Assembly: GCA_025451295.1 (NCBI GenBank)
Contig: JANWKQ010000044.1
Location: forward strand, 1 to 43,917
Direction: 5' to 3'
DNA: 43,917 bases
Source of the DNA: Flavobacteriales bacterium
GTDB lineage: Bacteria > Bacteroidota > Bacteroidia > CAIKAF01
Notes under the pieces: generated by a model
Database searches by the model: none
Told to the model about the DNA's origin: nothing
What the model saw: the letters and a program-made list of their open reading frames with translations, nothing else
Translations under genes and position numbers: made by a program
Shown here: positions 17,306 through 24,203 of the stretch, piece by piece
Position numbering within the stretch: the stretch's first letter is position 1
Layout of the letters: each line of letters starts with the position of its first letter

Positions 17306-18058
17306 ATGAAGAGTAGAGCCAACTTATCGTTACAAACATTACTGCTTCTGATAGGGCTGGTGGCTATCCCCACATTTTCCAACGCCCAGGTAAAGGGAAT
17401 TATTGATTTTGCCGCTATTGATGAAGACAATACGGTATTAGGTTATTCTGCCACCTGCACCACACATGTTAAATTTATAAGCAGCATTACTAATAACGAT
17501 ACAATGGTCAATGGAAACTTGATCTATTGGTATCAAACTGATTCAATGGCTGCTGTTGACAATAACTGGTATGAATATATTGATGATAATCCTTTCCCTG
17601 AATTTATTCCAATTGGGGGCCAGTTTGATCTCTTTCCTTTTTTCTGTGATTCATCTCAACTTAGAACTGGACCGGTTAACGTAATTATTATATGGCCATC
17701 ACTTATTAGTGCAACCACACCAATGGTTGATTCTGGAATGTATGTTATACCAAATGTTTATGTAGGTACCACGATTGGAATAGAAGAAGAAGGCCTATAC
17801 AATTATGGTTCAACAGTCTTTCCAAACCCTGCTCAATCCATGCAGCTTGTTTTTATCAATTCAAAATATAGTAAAGAAATTGGGAGGGTAACAGTGGTGA
17901 ATGCGATGGGGCAGGTGATGAATTCCAGAGAATTTAATGAGTATGAATCTAGTCAAGGATATATTGTTCCGACTGATGACCTGCGAGCAGGTATTTACAA
18001 TATTCAGATTTTTTACAAAGACAACAAAACAGAAGTCGTCAAGTTCATCAAGAATTGA
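17306..18058 (+). CDS. Small secreted T9SS protein, module family, copy 2
   Basis: Unknown function. The ORF track starts at 17138, but I choose ATG 17306. It begins a normal signal peptide (MKSRANLSLQTLLLLIGL...FSNAQ), and the earlier frame runs through a terminator hairpin. The 250-aa product shares IYWYQTDSM (near residue 75) and LRTGPVNVIIIWPSLI (near residue 118) with the proteins at 10544 and 18109. It ends in a standard T9SS type A sorting domain (VFPNPAQSMQLVFINSKYSK...AGIYNIQIFYKDNKTEVVKFIKN). The next family member follows after 50 nt on the same strand. The gene is divergent from the helical gene at 15524-16987. A cell-surface or secreted role is supported only by the export signals. 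Confidence 0.82.
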   Translation: MKSRANLSLQTLLLLIGLVAIPTFSNAQVKGIIDFAAIDEDNTVLGYSATCTTHVKFISSITNNDTMVNGNLIYWYQTDSMAAVDNNWYEYIDDNPFPEFIPIGGQFDLFPFFCDSSQLRTGPVNVIIIWPSLISATTPMVDSGMYVIPNVYVGTTIGIEEEGLYNYGSTVFPNPAQSMQLVFINSKYSKEIGRVTVVNAMGQVMNSREFNEYESSQGYIVPTDDLRAGIYNIQIFYKDNKTEVVKFIKN

Positions 18059-18108
18059 TTTTTATTCCCACGCCATCTATTGCGAACAGGTTTTTTTAAA
18101 GATGCAAA

Positions 18109-18849
18109 ATGAATAAAAAGATAATTTTAATATTTATAAGCTGTCTACTTTTGACCGCTTCCTCCTTTGCTCAGATGCAGCGGAAAATTGTGATCGATTC
18201 AGTCGTCTATGATCCGGATCAACCGGTATTAGTAGGCACCACGATATATATATTTCCAAGAATACATCTTACTGACTCGGCTAATAACTGGGTAAGTGGT
18301 AATGGTAATGTCCGTTATTGGGTTAGGTCTGATTCGATGAATCTAAATGGACATCCGCCGGTTTTAATCGATAACCTTCCCATATTTGAGTCTATTCCTG
18401 CAGGAGGAAGGTTTGATACTTTAGCTTTGCCGCTTGATTCACTCGATCTCAGAGTTAGTAGTACTGGCCCCGTTAACGTCATCATCATCTGGCCGTCTTT
18501 AGTGAAACCAGGAATTGATCTGGCAGATTCAGGATTTGTTTTGATCAACCAATATGTATACACGGATATCGGTATTGACGAAGAAAATATTCCACCAAGC
18601 ACCATTTATCCGAATCCATCTGGTAGTTTTGAATTGGTATATATCCGAAAACAATATACCCAACTCATCGATCATATTACGATTGTCGACAACCTTGGTC
18701 AACCCGTATTTATAAAGCAGTTTACTCCGGAGGATGAAAGTTCAGGTTATCTTCTACCTACCCATGAATTACGATCGGGTATGTACTATCTGCAGATCTA
18801 CTATAAGGATAAGAAGATGGAAACCGTGAGGTACATCAAGAGTCAATAG
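18109..18849 (+). CDS. Small secreted T9SS protein, module family, copy 3
   Basis: Third member of the family, 246 aa, 50 nt after the second and probably in its operon. The signal peptide is MNKKIILIFISCLLLTASSFAQ. Shared motifs are RYWVRSDSM (near residue 68) and STGPVNVIIIWPSLV (near residue 121). The T9SS type A sorting domain begins IYPNPSGSFELVYIRKQYTQ and ends MYYLQIYYKDKKMETVRYIKS. The C-terminal half is closer to copy 2 than to copy 1, which suggests that 2 and 3 arose by a tandem duplication. A strong terminator follows 28 nt after the stop. No enzyme motif is seen. Confidence 0.82.
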   Translation: MNKKIILIFISCLLLTASSFAQMQRKIVIDSVVYDPDQPVLVGTTIYIFPRIHLTDSANNWVSGNGNVRYWVRSDSMNLNGHPPVLIDNLPIFESIPAGGRFDTLALPLDSLDLRVSSTGPVNVIIIWPSLVKPGIDLADSGFVLINQYVYTDIGIDEENIPPSTIYPNPSGSFELVYIRKQYTQLIDHITIVDNLGQPVFIKQFTPEDESSGYLLPTHELRSGMYYLQIYYKDKKMETVRYIKSQ

Positions 18850-18877
18850 AATTTTTCCTACATTTATATATAGTACC

Positions 18878-18914
18878 CAACAACTCCGGTGAATGCCGGA
18901 GTTGTTGTTTTTGC
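18878..18914 (+). terminator. Rho-independent terminator after the secreted pair
   Basis: CAACAACTCCGG and CCGGAGTTGTTG form a perfect 12-bp stem around TGAATG, followed by TTTTTG. It closes the 17306-18849 unit. Confidence 0.9.
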
Positions 18915-18964
18915 CAGGCGGTCGCAGAAGGCAGGGAGAAGCCCCCTGAAACGGGTGATCTGGC
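18913..18964 (+). other. Unexplained GC-rich foldable element
   Basis: GCCAG (18913-18917) can pair with CTGGC (18960-18964), enclosing a second stem CAGGG/CCCTG (18932-18936 with 18944-18948). It lies between the terminator and the promoter box of the next gene, so it is not in the leader of the 19039 gene. Its role is unknown. Confidence 0.3.
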
Positions 18965-18998
18965 CATAGGAAATCCGATATCTACAAGCAATAATTGC

Positions 18999-19006
18999 TA
19001 TTTTTG
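18999..19006 (+). promoter_or_regulatory. -7 promoter box for the TonB-dependent receptor
   Basis: TATTTTTG fits TAnnTTTG and ends 32 nt before the GTG start at 19039. A short palindrome, AGCAATAATTGCT, overlaps its start. Confidence 0.55.
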
Positions 19007-19038
19007 TCGTTTAACAACATACTGGTTCCCAATAAGGC

Positions 19039-21507
19039 GTGACACGATTTTATATTTTCATATTTCTCCTGTTGTTAGGTTCGCTCCAGCTGAATGCCCA
19101 GGTAAACGTAAAAGGCAAGCTCTATAGTGAAGGCGATACGCTGGTGCCCAGGGCAAATATTATGCTTAACAATCAGGTGATTGCTGTTAGCAATGACAGC
19201 GGTTACTTCGAATTAACAGCACCCATCGGAGAAGACATCACCCTTCGGTTCAGCCATCCATCCTATGCGGATGCAGAAAGGTTCTTCAAATTAAAAAGTG
19301 GTGAGGTAAAGACCCTTCGTGTCGAAATGAATACCAAACAACTCGATGTTTACCAGGTGGTGGACAACGGAAACCGTCCCTCTTTTATGATATCAATGGA
19401 TCCTGCTTTGATTGCTGTGATGGCAACTCCGGGTGATCCTGTCATGAATATGATAAAATCCGCAGGCCTTGGTGTGGCAACAAATAATGAATTAAGTTCC
19501 GGGTACAGCGTTCGTGGTGGAAATTTTGATGAGAATCTCATTTATTTAAATGATGTGGAGATCTATCGCCCATTTTTAGCGAGATCAGGTCAGCAGGAAG
19601 GATTGAGTTTTATTAATTCAGACATGGTACAATCCATCGCCTTTAGTTCAGGTGGATTTGAAGCGAGGTATGGCGATAAGATGAGCAGTGTACTCGACAT
19701 CCGTTATCGCAAACCCAATAAATTTGGTGCCACCATCATGGGAAGTTTTTTAGGGGTGAGTTTGCATATTGAGGATGCCATTTTTAAAAACAGATTGAAA
19801 TATAATTTTGGCGTTCGATATAAATCGAACAATTATATTCTGAGTGGCCTGGACACCAAAGGTGAATATCAACCCAATTTTTTCGATTTCCAGGGGGTGA
19901 TCACTTATGATATCAACGAAAAATTTGAGATCTCGGTTTTAGGCGGCTATTCAGATAATAATTATCAAATGATCCCTAGCACCCGTACAACCATCTTCGG
20001 ACATGTACAGGAAGCCAAGCAGCTCACGGTATATTTTGATGGAAAGGAATCCACGCGTTTTAGGGTAGGTAATGTAGCATTTACTTTTGCATTTAAACCG
20101 GATGAAAACAGTTCACATAAACTCATTGCGTCTTATTATAGTACAAAAGAAACTGAGAATTTTGACGTAACAGGTCAATATTATCTGGGAGAGATTGAAT
20201 CTGATCTTGCGAATCCTGATTTTGGACAAGTGGTGAACACCGTTGGTGTGGGTAGTTTTATGAATCATGCCCGTAACAGACTCGAGGCATCCGTATACAA
20301 TGTAGAAACCAAATCAAAGATCTTTATTCGGGGAAGAAACTTTGGTGGAAAAAATTCAATGACGATTTCTTTCGGTATCCGTTATCAGCATGAAGAGATC
20401 GAGGACAAACTGGATGAATGGAATGTATTGGATTCCTCTGGTTATCTTCTGCCCTATTATGGTCCTGCTGATACGGGAGCCATTGTATTTGACGATGTGC
20501 TTAAATCGAAAATAAGTTTAAGCTCTAATCGTTTTATGGCTTACTACCAGCATGGATTTAGCTGGTTCACTGCCAAAAAACATCGCATTGTTGTTACTGC
20601 GGGGGTCAGGGCCCAATACTGGGACCTGAATCAGGAATTGATTGTAAGCCCAAGAATACAATTTGCCTGGAAACCCAATTGGAAACCGGATATTTTATTT
20701 CGTATTGCCGGTGGTGTTTATTATCAGGCGCCTTTTTATCGTGAACTTCGACGACTTGATGGAACCATCAACACCAATGTAAAAGCACAACAAAGTATTC
20801 ATGCGATTGTTGGAGTGGATTATAACTTCAAGATCATGAATCGGCCGTTTAAATTTATTACGGAAGTTTATTTTAAATGGATCAATTATTTAAATCCATA
20901 CGAAATTGATAATATCCGTATTCGTTATTATGCGATGAACCAGGCACATGGTTTTTCAACCGGGGTTGATATGAAGCTCGGTGGAGAATTCATTGAAGGT
21001 TTACAAAGCTGGGTAACAGCGAGTGTAATGACCTCACAGGAAGATGTGGAAAATGATTCATACACACCAAGTGCAGGTGGACCTACTACATACCCTGGTT
21101 ACATTCCAAGACCAACCGATCAGCGTTTGCAATTTGGTTTATTTTTCCAGGATCATATTCCGAAAATAAAAAGTCTGCGTGTGCATGTAAATTTATTGTT
21201 TGGAAGTATGCTTCCTTTTGGTCCACCCAACGATAATCGGTTTTCGGATACTTTGCGTGCACCTTTTTACCGAAGGGTCGACATTGGGTTTTCCTATGTG
21301 ATCCTCCAACCAAACAGGGATTTGAAACCAAAAGGTGCTTTCCGTCATTTCAAGACGATGTGGGTTTCGTTCGAGATCTTTAATTTGCTCGACATTAACA
21401 ATACGATCTCCTATTTATGGATCAGGGACATCAACGATCGTCAATATGCCGTACCGAATTATCTTACACCACGGCTTTTCAATTTAAAACTTCAAATCAA
21501 GATCTGA
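19039..21507 (+). CDS. TonB-dependent receptor with regulatory-like N-terminal domain
   Basis: This 822-aa outer-membrane receptor imports a ligand through the TonB system; the ligand is unknown. The start is GTG, preceded by AATAAGGC, because only this gives the signal peptide TRFYIFIFLLLLGSLQLNAQ. Residues ~22-100 are a carboxypeptidase-regulatory-like beta sandwich (VNVKGKLYSEGDTLVPRANI...). The plug follows at ~130-230 (SGYSVRGGNFDENLIYLNDVEIY; GFEARYGDKMSSVLDIRYR), and the rest is a 22-strand-type barrel ending LFNLKLQIKI with a hydrophobic end. No SusD-like partner is present, so it is not a SusCD pair. Its stop overlaps the start of the kinase gene (TGATG), which implies co-translation. 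Confidence 0.9.
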   Translation: MTRFYIFIFLLLLGSLQLNAQVNVKGKLYSEGDTLVPRANIMLNNQVIAVSNDSGYFELTAPIGEDITLRFSHPSYADAERFFKLKSGEVKTLRVEMNTKQLDVYQVVDNGNRPSFMISMDPALIAVMATPGDPVMNMIKSAGLGVATNNELSSGYSVRGGNFDENLIYLNDVEIYRPFLARSGQQEGLSFINSDMVQSIAFSSGGFEARYGDKMSSVLDIRYRKPNKFGATIMGSFLGVSLHIEDAIFKNRLKYNFGVRYKSNNYILSGLDTKGEYQPNFFDFQGVITYDINEKFEISVLGGYSDNNYQMIPSTRTTIFGHVQEAKQLTVYFDGKESTRFRVGNVAFTFAFKPDENSSHKLIASYYSTKETENFDVTGQYYLGEIESDLANPDFGQVVNTVGVGSFMNHARNRLEASVYNVETKSKIFIRGRNFGGKNSMTISFGIRYQHEEIEDKLDEWNVLDSSGYLLPYYGPADTGAIVFDDVLKSKISLSSNRFMAYYQHGFSWFTAKKHRIVVTAGVRAQYWDLNQELIVSPRIQFAWKPNWKPDILFRIAGGVYYQAPFYRELRRLDGTINTNVKAQQSIHAIVGVDYNFKIMNRPFKFITEVYFKWINYLNPYEIDNIRIRYYAMNQAHGFSTGVDMKLGGEFIEGLQSWVTASVMTSQEDVENDSYTPSAGGPTTYPGYIPRPTDQRLQFGLFFQDHIPKIKSLRVHVNLLFGSMLPFGPPNDNRFSDTLRAPFYRRVDIGFSYVILQPNRDLKPKGAFRHFKTMWVSFEIFNLLDINNTISYLWIRDINDRQYAVPNYLTPRLFNLKLQIKI

Positions 21508-21875
21508 TGTCATTCTTCAAAAAAAGAATACTCAGCTTTAAGTATGCATTTACCGGAATAAAATGGGCCTTTGCCTCTCAGCATAATTTATGGATCCATT
21601 TATTTACGGCAATATGCGCTATTATATTAGCCTTGTATTTCGATATAAGCCGTTTAGACTGGATCATTATTATTGCCTGTATTACTACCATTTTTTCGGT
21701 AGAATTTATCAATACTGCCATTGAGTGGCTGGTTGACAGCATCTATAAGGAACAGAATCCGGTGGCTGGTAAGATCAAGGATGTATCTGCAGCGGCCGTT
21801 TTAGTGGTTGCTATGGGTGTAGCTGCGATCGGAGTGATGGTTTTTTATCCGTATGTGGAGGTAATTTGTAAATGA
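21507..21875 (+). CDS. Diacylglycerol kinase / undecaprenol kinase family membrane protein
   Basis: This is a small integral membrane lipid kinase that phosphorylates diacylglycerol or undecaprenol. The ORF track begins at 21417, but ATG 21507 overlaps the stop of the upstream receptor (TGATG) and gives 122 aa, the normal DgkA-family length. Signature residues are in EFINTAIEWLVD and GKIKDVSAAAVLV. Three hydrophobic helices are visible (about 28-47, 50-70 and 96-116). The N-terminus FKYAFTGIKWAFASQHNLWIH is typical of the Gram-positive-like undecaprenol kinase branch as well. Substrate choice cannot be settled from sequence. The gene is convergent, with 20 nt to the next gene. Confidence 0.9.
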   Translation: MSFFKKRILSFKYAFTGIKWAFASQHNLWIHLFTAICAIILALYFDISRLDWIIIIACITTIFSVEFINTAIEWLVDSIYKEQNPVAGKIKDVSAAAVLVVAMGVAAIGVMVFYPYVEVICK

Positions 21876-21895
21876 TAATTTGGAAATCCGGCAGA

Positions 21896-23050
21896 TCAAT
21901 AAAAATTCTTTCCGTCTCTTACCATTTTTCTCAGTTGTACACTGGCGCGGTAGCGATCTTCATGATATTCGTTGTATAAACGATCCATAGTCTCCAGGCA
22001 ATATGGGATTCCCATTTCATCCGCCCATTTCAATAAACCTTTTGGATAATTCACACCTTTCGTCATTGCATTATCAATATCTTCTCTTGAAGCAATGTTC
22101 AGATACAATGCTTCTGCTGCTTCGTTGATAAGCATCACTAAAACTCTCCAGAAAATATTTTTACCCAGCTCTTCATCTTTATTGGGTTCAGGTATAACTG
22201 CGCCTTCCGCATAATCATAATACCCTCTGCCGGATTTTCTGCCCAGCCGTTTCGCTTCAACCATTCTTTTCTGGGTAAACGATGGTTTATATTTCGGATC
22301 ATTCCAGAATTCTTTGTAAACCGTTTCCGTAACCGTATAATTAATATCATTGCCGATGAAATCCATCAATTCAAACGGCCCCATCTTAAATCCTCCATAG
22401 GTTTTCATGGCCCAGTCGATTGTTGCAAAATCCGCAAAACCCTCTTCATAAATTCTGATTGCTTCCCCGTAAAATGGCCGGGCGATCCGGTTGACAATAA
22501 ATCCGGGTGTATCTTTAGCAATAACGGTTACTTTCCCCCAGCTATCAATGATCTTTTTTGAATCATCCAGTATTTTTTTATCGGTCGCAACCCCTGGTAT
22601 GATCTCAACCAATGGCATCAACGTCGCTGGATTAAAAAAATGGATGCCTATAAATCTTTCGGGCTTAACACAGGTTCCCGCGATAGCTGTAATTGATAAA
22701 GAAGAAGTATTGGAGGCCAGAATGCAATTTTCACCCACGATCGACTCTACCTGATCGAATATCGATCTTTTTATTTCGATATCCTCTACTACTGCTTCGA
22801 TTACCAACTCACAATCTTTAAATCCATCCATATGTGAAACAAAATGGATGTTCTTTTTTATTTCCGCAGCTTTTTCCTTGGTGATCTTTTCTTTTTCTAC
22901 GAGTCTTGAAAGATTTTTATCCAGACCTTTATCGAAACGATCACGTGCCGCTATATAACTATCATATAACAAAACTTCGTTTCCGGCAGTAGCAGCAACC
23001 TCTGCTATACCAGATCCCATGGCGCCTGCTCCGATGATTCCAACTTTCAT
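21896..23050 (-). CDS. paaH: 3-hydroxyacyl-CoA dehydrogenase, PaaH-like
   Basis: This is an NAD-dependent oxidation of 3-hydroxyacyl-CoA to 3-oxoacyl-CoA, as in phenylacetate or fatty-acid breakdown. The Rossmann motif is GAGAMGSGIA at residues 7-16. The catalytic histidine is in GIHFFNPATLMPLVEII, and the conserved SNTSSLSI and TPGFIVNRIARP motifs are present. The length of 384 aa exceeds the single-domain enzymes (~285 aa), because a second C-terminal 3HCDH-type domain is present (NIFWRVLVMLINEAAEALY...GVNYPKGLLKWADEMG). That arrangement is usual for PaaH-like enzymes. The upstream gene ends at 23051, the base next to its ATG at 23050, so the two are translationally tight. The paaH symbol rests on this pairing; a general fatty-acid role is possible. 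Confidence 0.85.
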   Translation of the reverse strand: MKVGIIGAGAMGSGIAEVAATAGNEVLLYDSYIAARDRFDKGLDKNLSRLVEKEKITKEKAAEIKKNIHFVSHMDGFKDCELVIEAVVEDIEIKRSIFDQVESIVGENCILASNTSSLSITAIAGTCVKPERFIGIHFFNPATLMPLVEIIPGVATDKKILDDSKKIIDSWGKVTVIAKDTPGFIVNRIARPFYGEAIRIYEEGFADFATIDWAMKTYGGFKMGPFELMDFIGNDINYTVTETVYKEFWNDPKYKPSFTQKRMVEAKRLGRKSGRGYYDYAEGAVIPEPNKDEELGKNIFWRVLVMLINEAAEALYLNIASREDIDNAMTKGVNYPKGLLKWADEMGIPYCLETMDRLYNEYHEDRYRASVQLRKMVRDGKNFY

Positions 23051-23833
23051 TTATTCACCTTTAAAGATTGGTTTTCGTTTTTCTAAAAAAGCATTCACAC
23101 CTTCTTTATGATCGACAGATTCGGCCGCTTTTTCCTGTAATACGGCTTCCAGTTTTAATTGCTCCTCCAACGTATTATTCATGGCAGCATTGATCGCTTT
23201 TTTAGTGAGTCCAAAGCCAACCGTTGGCATGTCAGCCAAAGTTTGGGCAACTTTTAAAGCTTCATTGTACAGATCAGCATCAGCCACCACTTTATAGATC
23301 AATCCTAATTTTTCAGCTTCACTGGCCGGAAGTTTTTCTGCCAACATCATTAAAGCCGTTGCTTTTTGATTACCAATTAATCTCGGTAAAAAATAGGTTC
23401 CGGCACTATCCGGTATAAGTCCGATCTTGCTAAAGGATTGGATAAAGGAAGCTGATTCTGCAGCTAAAGTGATGTCGCAGGCAAAGGCAATATTTGCTCC
23501 CGCTCCGGCAGCAACACCATTTACCCCACAAACCACCGGCTTTCCAATTTCCCTAATCTTGGTTATAATGGGATTATAAGTCTTACTAACGATCTCCGAT
23601 ATTTTGGGTCCGCCCTCCTGGATAGCTTCCGCCAGGTCCTGACCAGCGCAAAACCCCCGGCCCTCCCCGGTAAGCAGAATGGCCCTTACCCCTTTATCAG
23701 CCGCTCCGGCATCTAAAGCCGCCTGGACTTCCCTGGCCATGGGCATTACAAAGCTATTGAGTACATCCGGTCTATTGAGTCGTATTTCCAGCACAGCACC
23801 TAGATGGGTGACCTTAATATATTGAAAGTCCAT
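23051..23833 (-). CDS. paaG: Enoyl-CoA hydratase/isomerase, PaaG-like
   Basis: Crotonase-fold enzyme, 260 aa. PaaG isomerises the ring epoxide of phenylacetyl-CoA to an oxepin. The ORF track starts at a TTG (23836); the real ATG is at 23833. Visible motifs are the GRGFCAGQDL loop, the oxyanion glycines in GVNGVAAGAGANIAFACD, and GLIPDSAGTYFLPRLIG. The aspartate in GLIPD matches the PaaG-type catalytic position, where a typical hydratase has other residues; this supports isomerase over hydratase. The gene abuts the PaaH-like gene with no gap. A TATCTTTG box ends 15 nt before the ATG. The ring-oxygenase genes paaABCDE are not in the window, so the pathway assignment is moderate. Confidence 0.82.
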   Translation of the reverse strand: MDFQYIKVTHLGAVLEIRLNRPDVLNSFVMPMAREVQAALDAGAADKGVRAILLTGEGRGFCAGQDLAEAIQEGGPKISEIVSKTYNPIITKIREIGKPVVCGVNGVAAGAGANIAFACDITLAAESASFIQSFSKIGLIPDSAGTYFLPRLIGNQKATALMMLAEKLPASEAEKLGLIYKVVADADLYNEALKVAQTLADMPTVGFGLTKKAINAAMNNTLEEQLKLEAVLQEKAAESVDHKEGVNAFLEKRKPIFKGE

Positions 23834-23848
23834 CAATTAAATTTTTAT

Positions 23849-23856
23849 CAAAGATA
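23849..23856 (-). promoter_or_regulatory. -7 promoter box for the paaG-paaH unit
   Basis: TATCTTTG on the minus strand fits TAnnTTTG and lies 15 nt before the ATG at 23833. It also supports the ATG at 23833 over the TTG at 23836. Confidence 0.55.
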
Positions 23857-24203
23857 GACCTTAGGAGGCAAAAATGAGGGGGTAAATAAAATTATTCGCG
23901 CTGATAATCAGCAATTTAAAAAAACAATGGGATTTTTTAGATACCCCAAGCAACCATAGGACCCGTTTAGGTCGTCTATGTAATAGAATCAAATAGTGGA
24001 GGATTCATAATACCAAATGTTTTTCTAGAACAATCTTCGCATAGATTAGGTTAAGGGTCGAAAAGCCGGTTGTAAGAACAGCCGGTTTTTCGTTTTTATA
24101 CCATTTCGATTCCGGCGTTGAAGTTCTTCGTTGATGAGGACATCCCACCATAAGTTAGATCTCAGCTTTTTTCAATTTTGCCCGCTGAGAGTAATATCCT
24201 AAA
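23857..24203. other. Gene-free spacer between paaG and the PNGase F-like gene
   Basis: About 350 nt without a supportable ORF. Apart from the hairpin at 24060-24098 nothing is recognisable. A remnant or a small RNA ending in the plus-strand T run of that hairpin cannot be excluded. Confidence 0.4.
24060..24098. terminator. Hairpin terminator, usable on both strands
   Basis: GAAAAGCCGGTTGT pairs with ACAGCCGGTTTTTC over 14 positions, including two G-T pairs, with loop AAGA. The plus strand continues CGTTTTTAT. On the minus strand it can end the transcript of the 24204 gene, with a shorter T run. Confidence 0.65.

Noticed and set aside
21417-21506. 30-codon extension of the lipid kinase
   Set aside because: It lies fully in the receptor gene in another frame; ATG 21507 overlaps the receptor stop as TGATG and gives family length.
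23857-24203. Possible decayed gene in the spacer
   Set aside because: No frame of useful length or recognisable peptide; only the hairpin at 24060 stands out.
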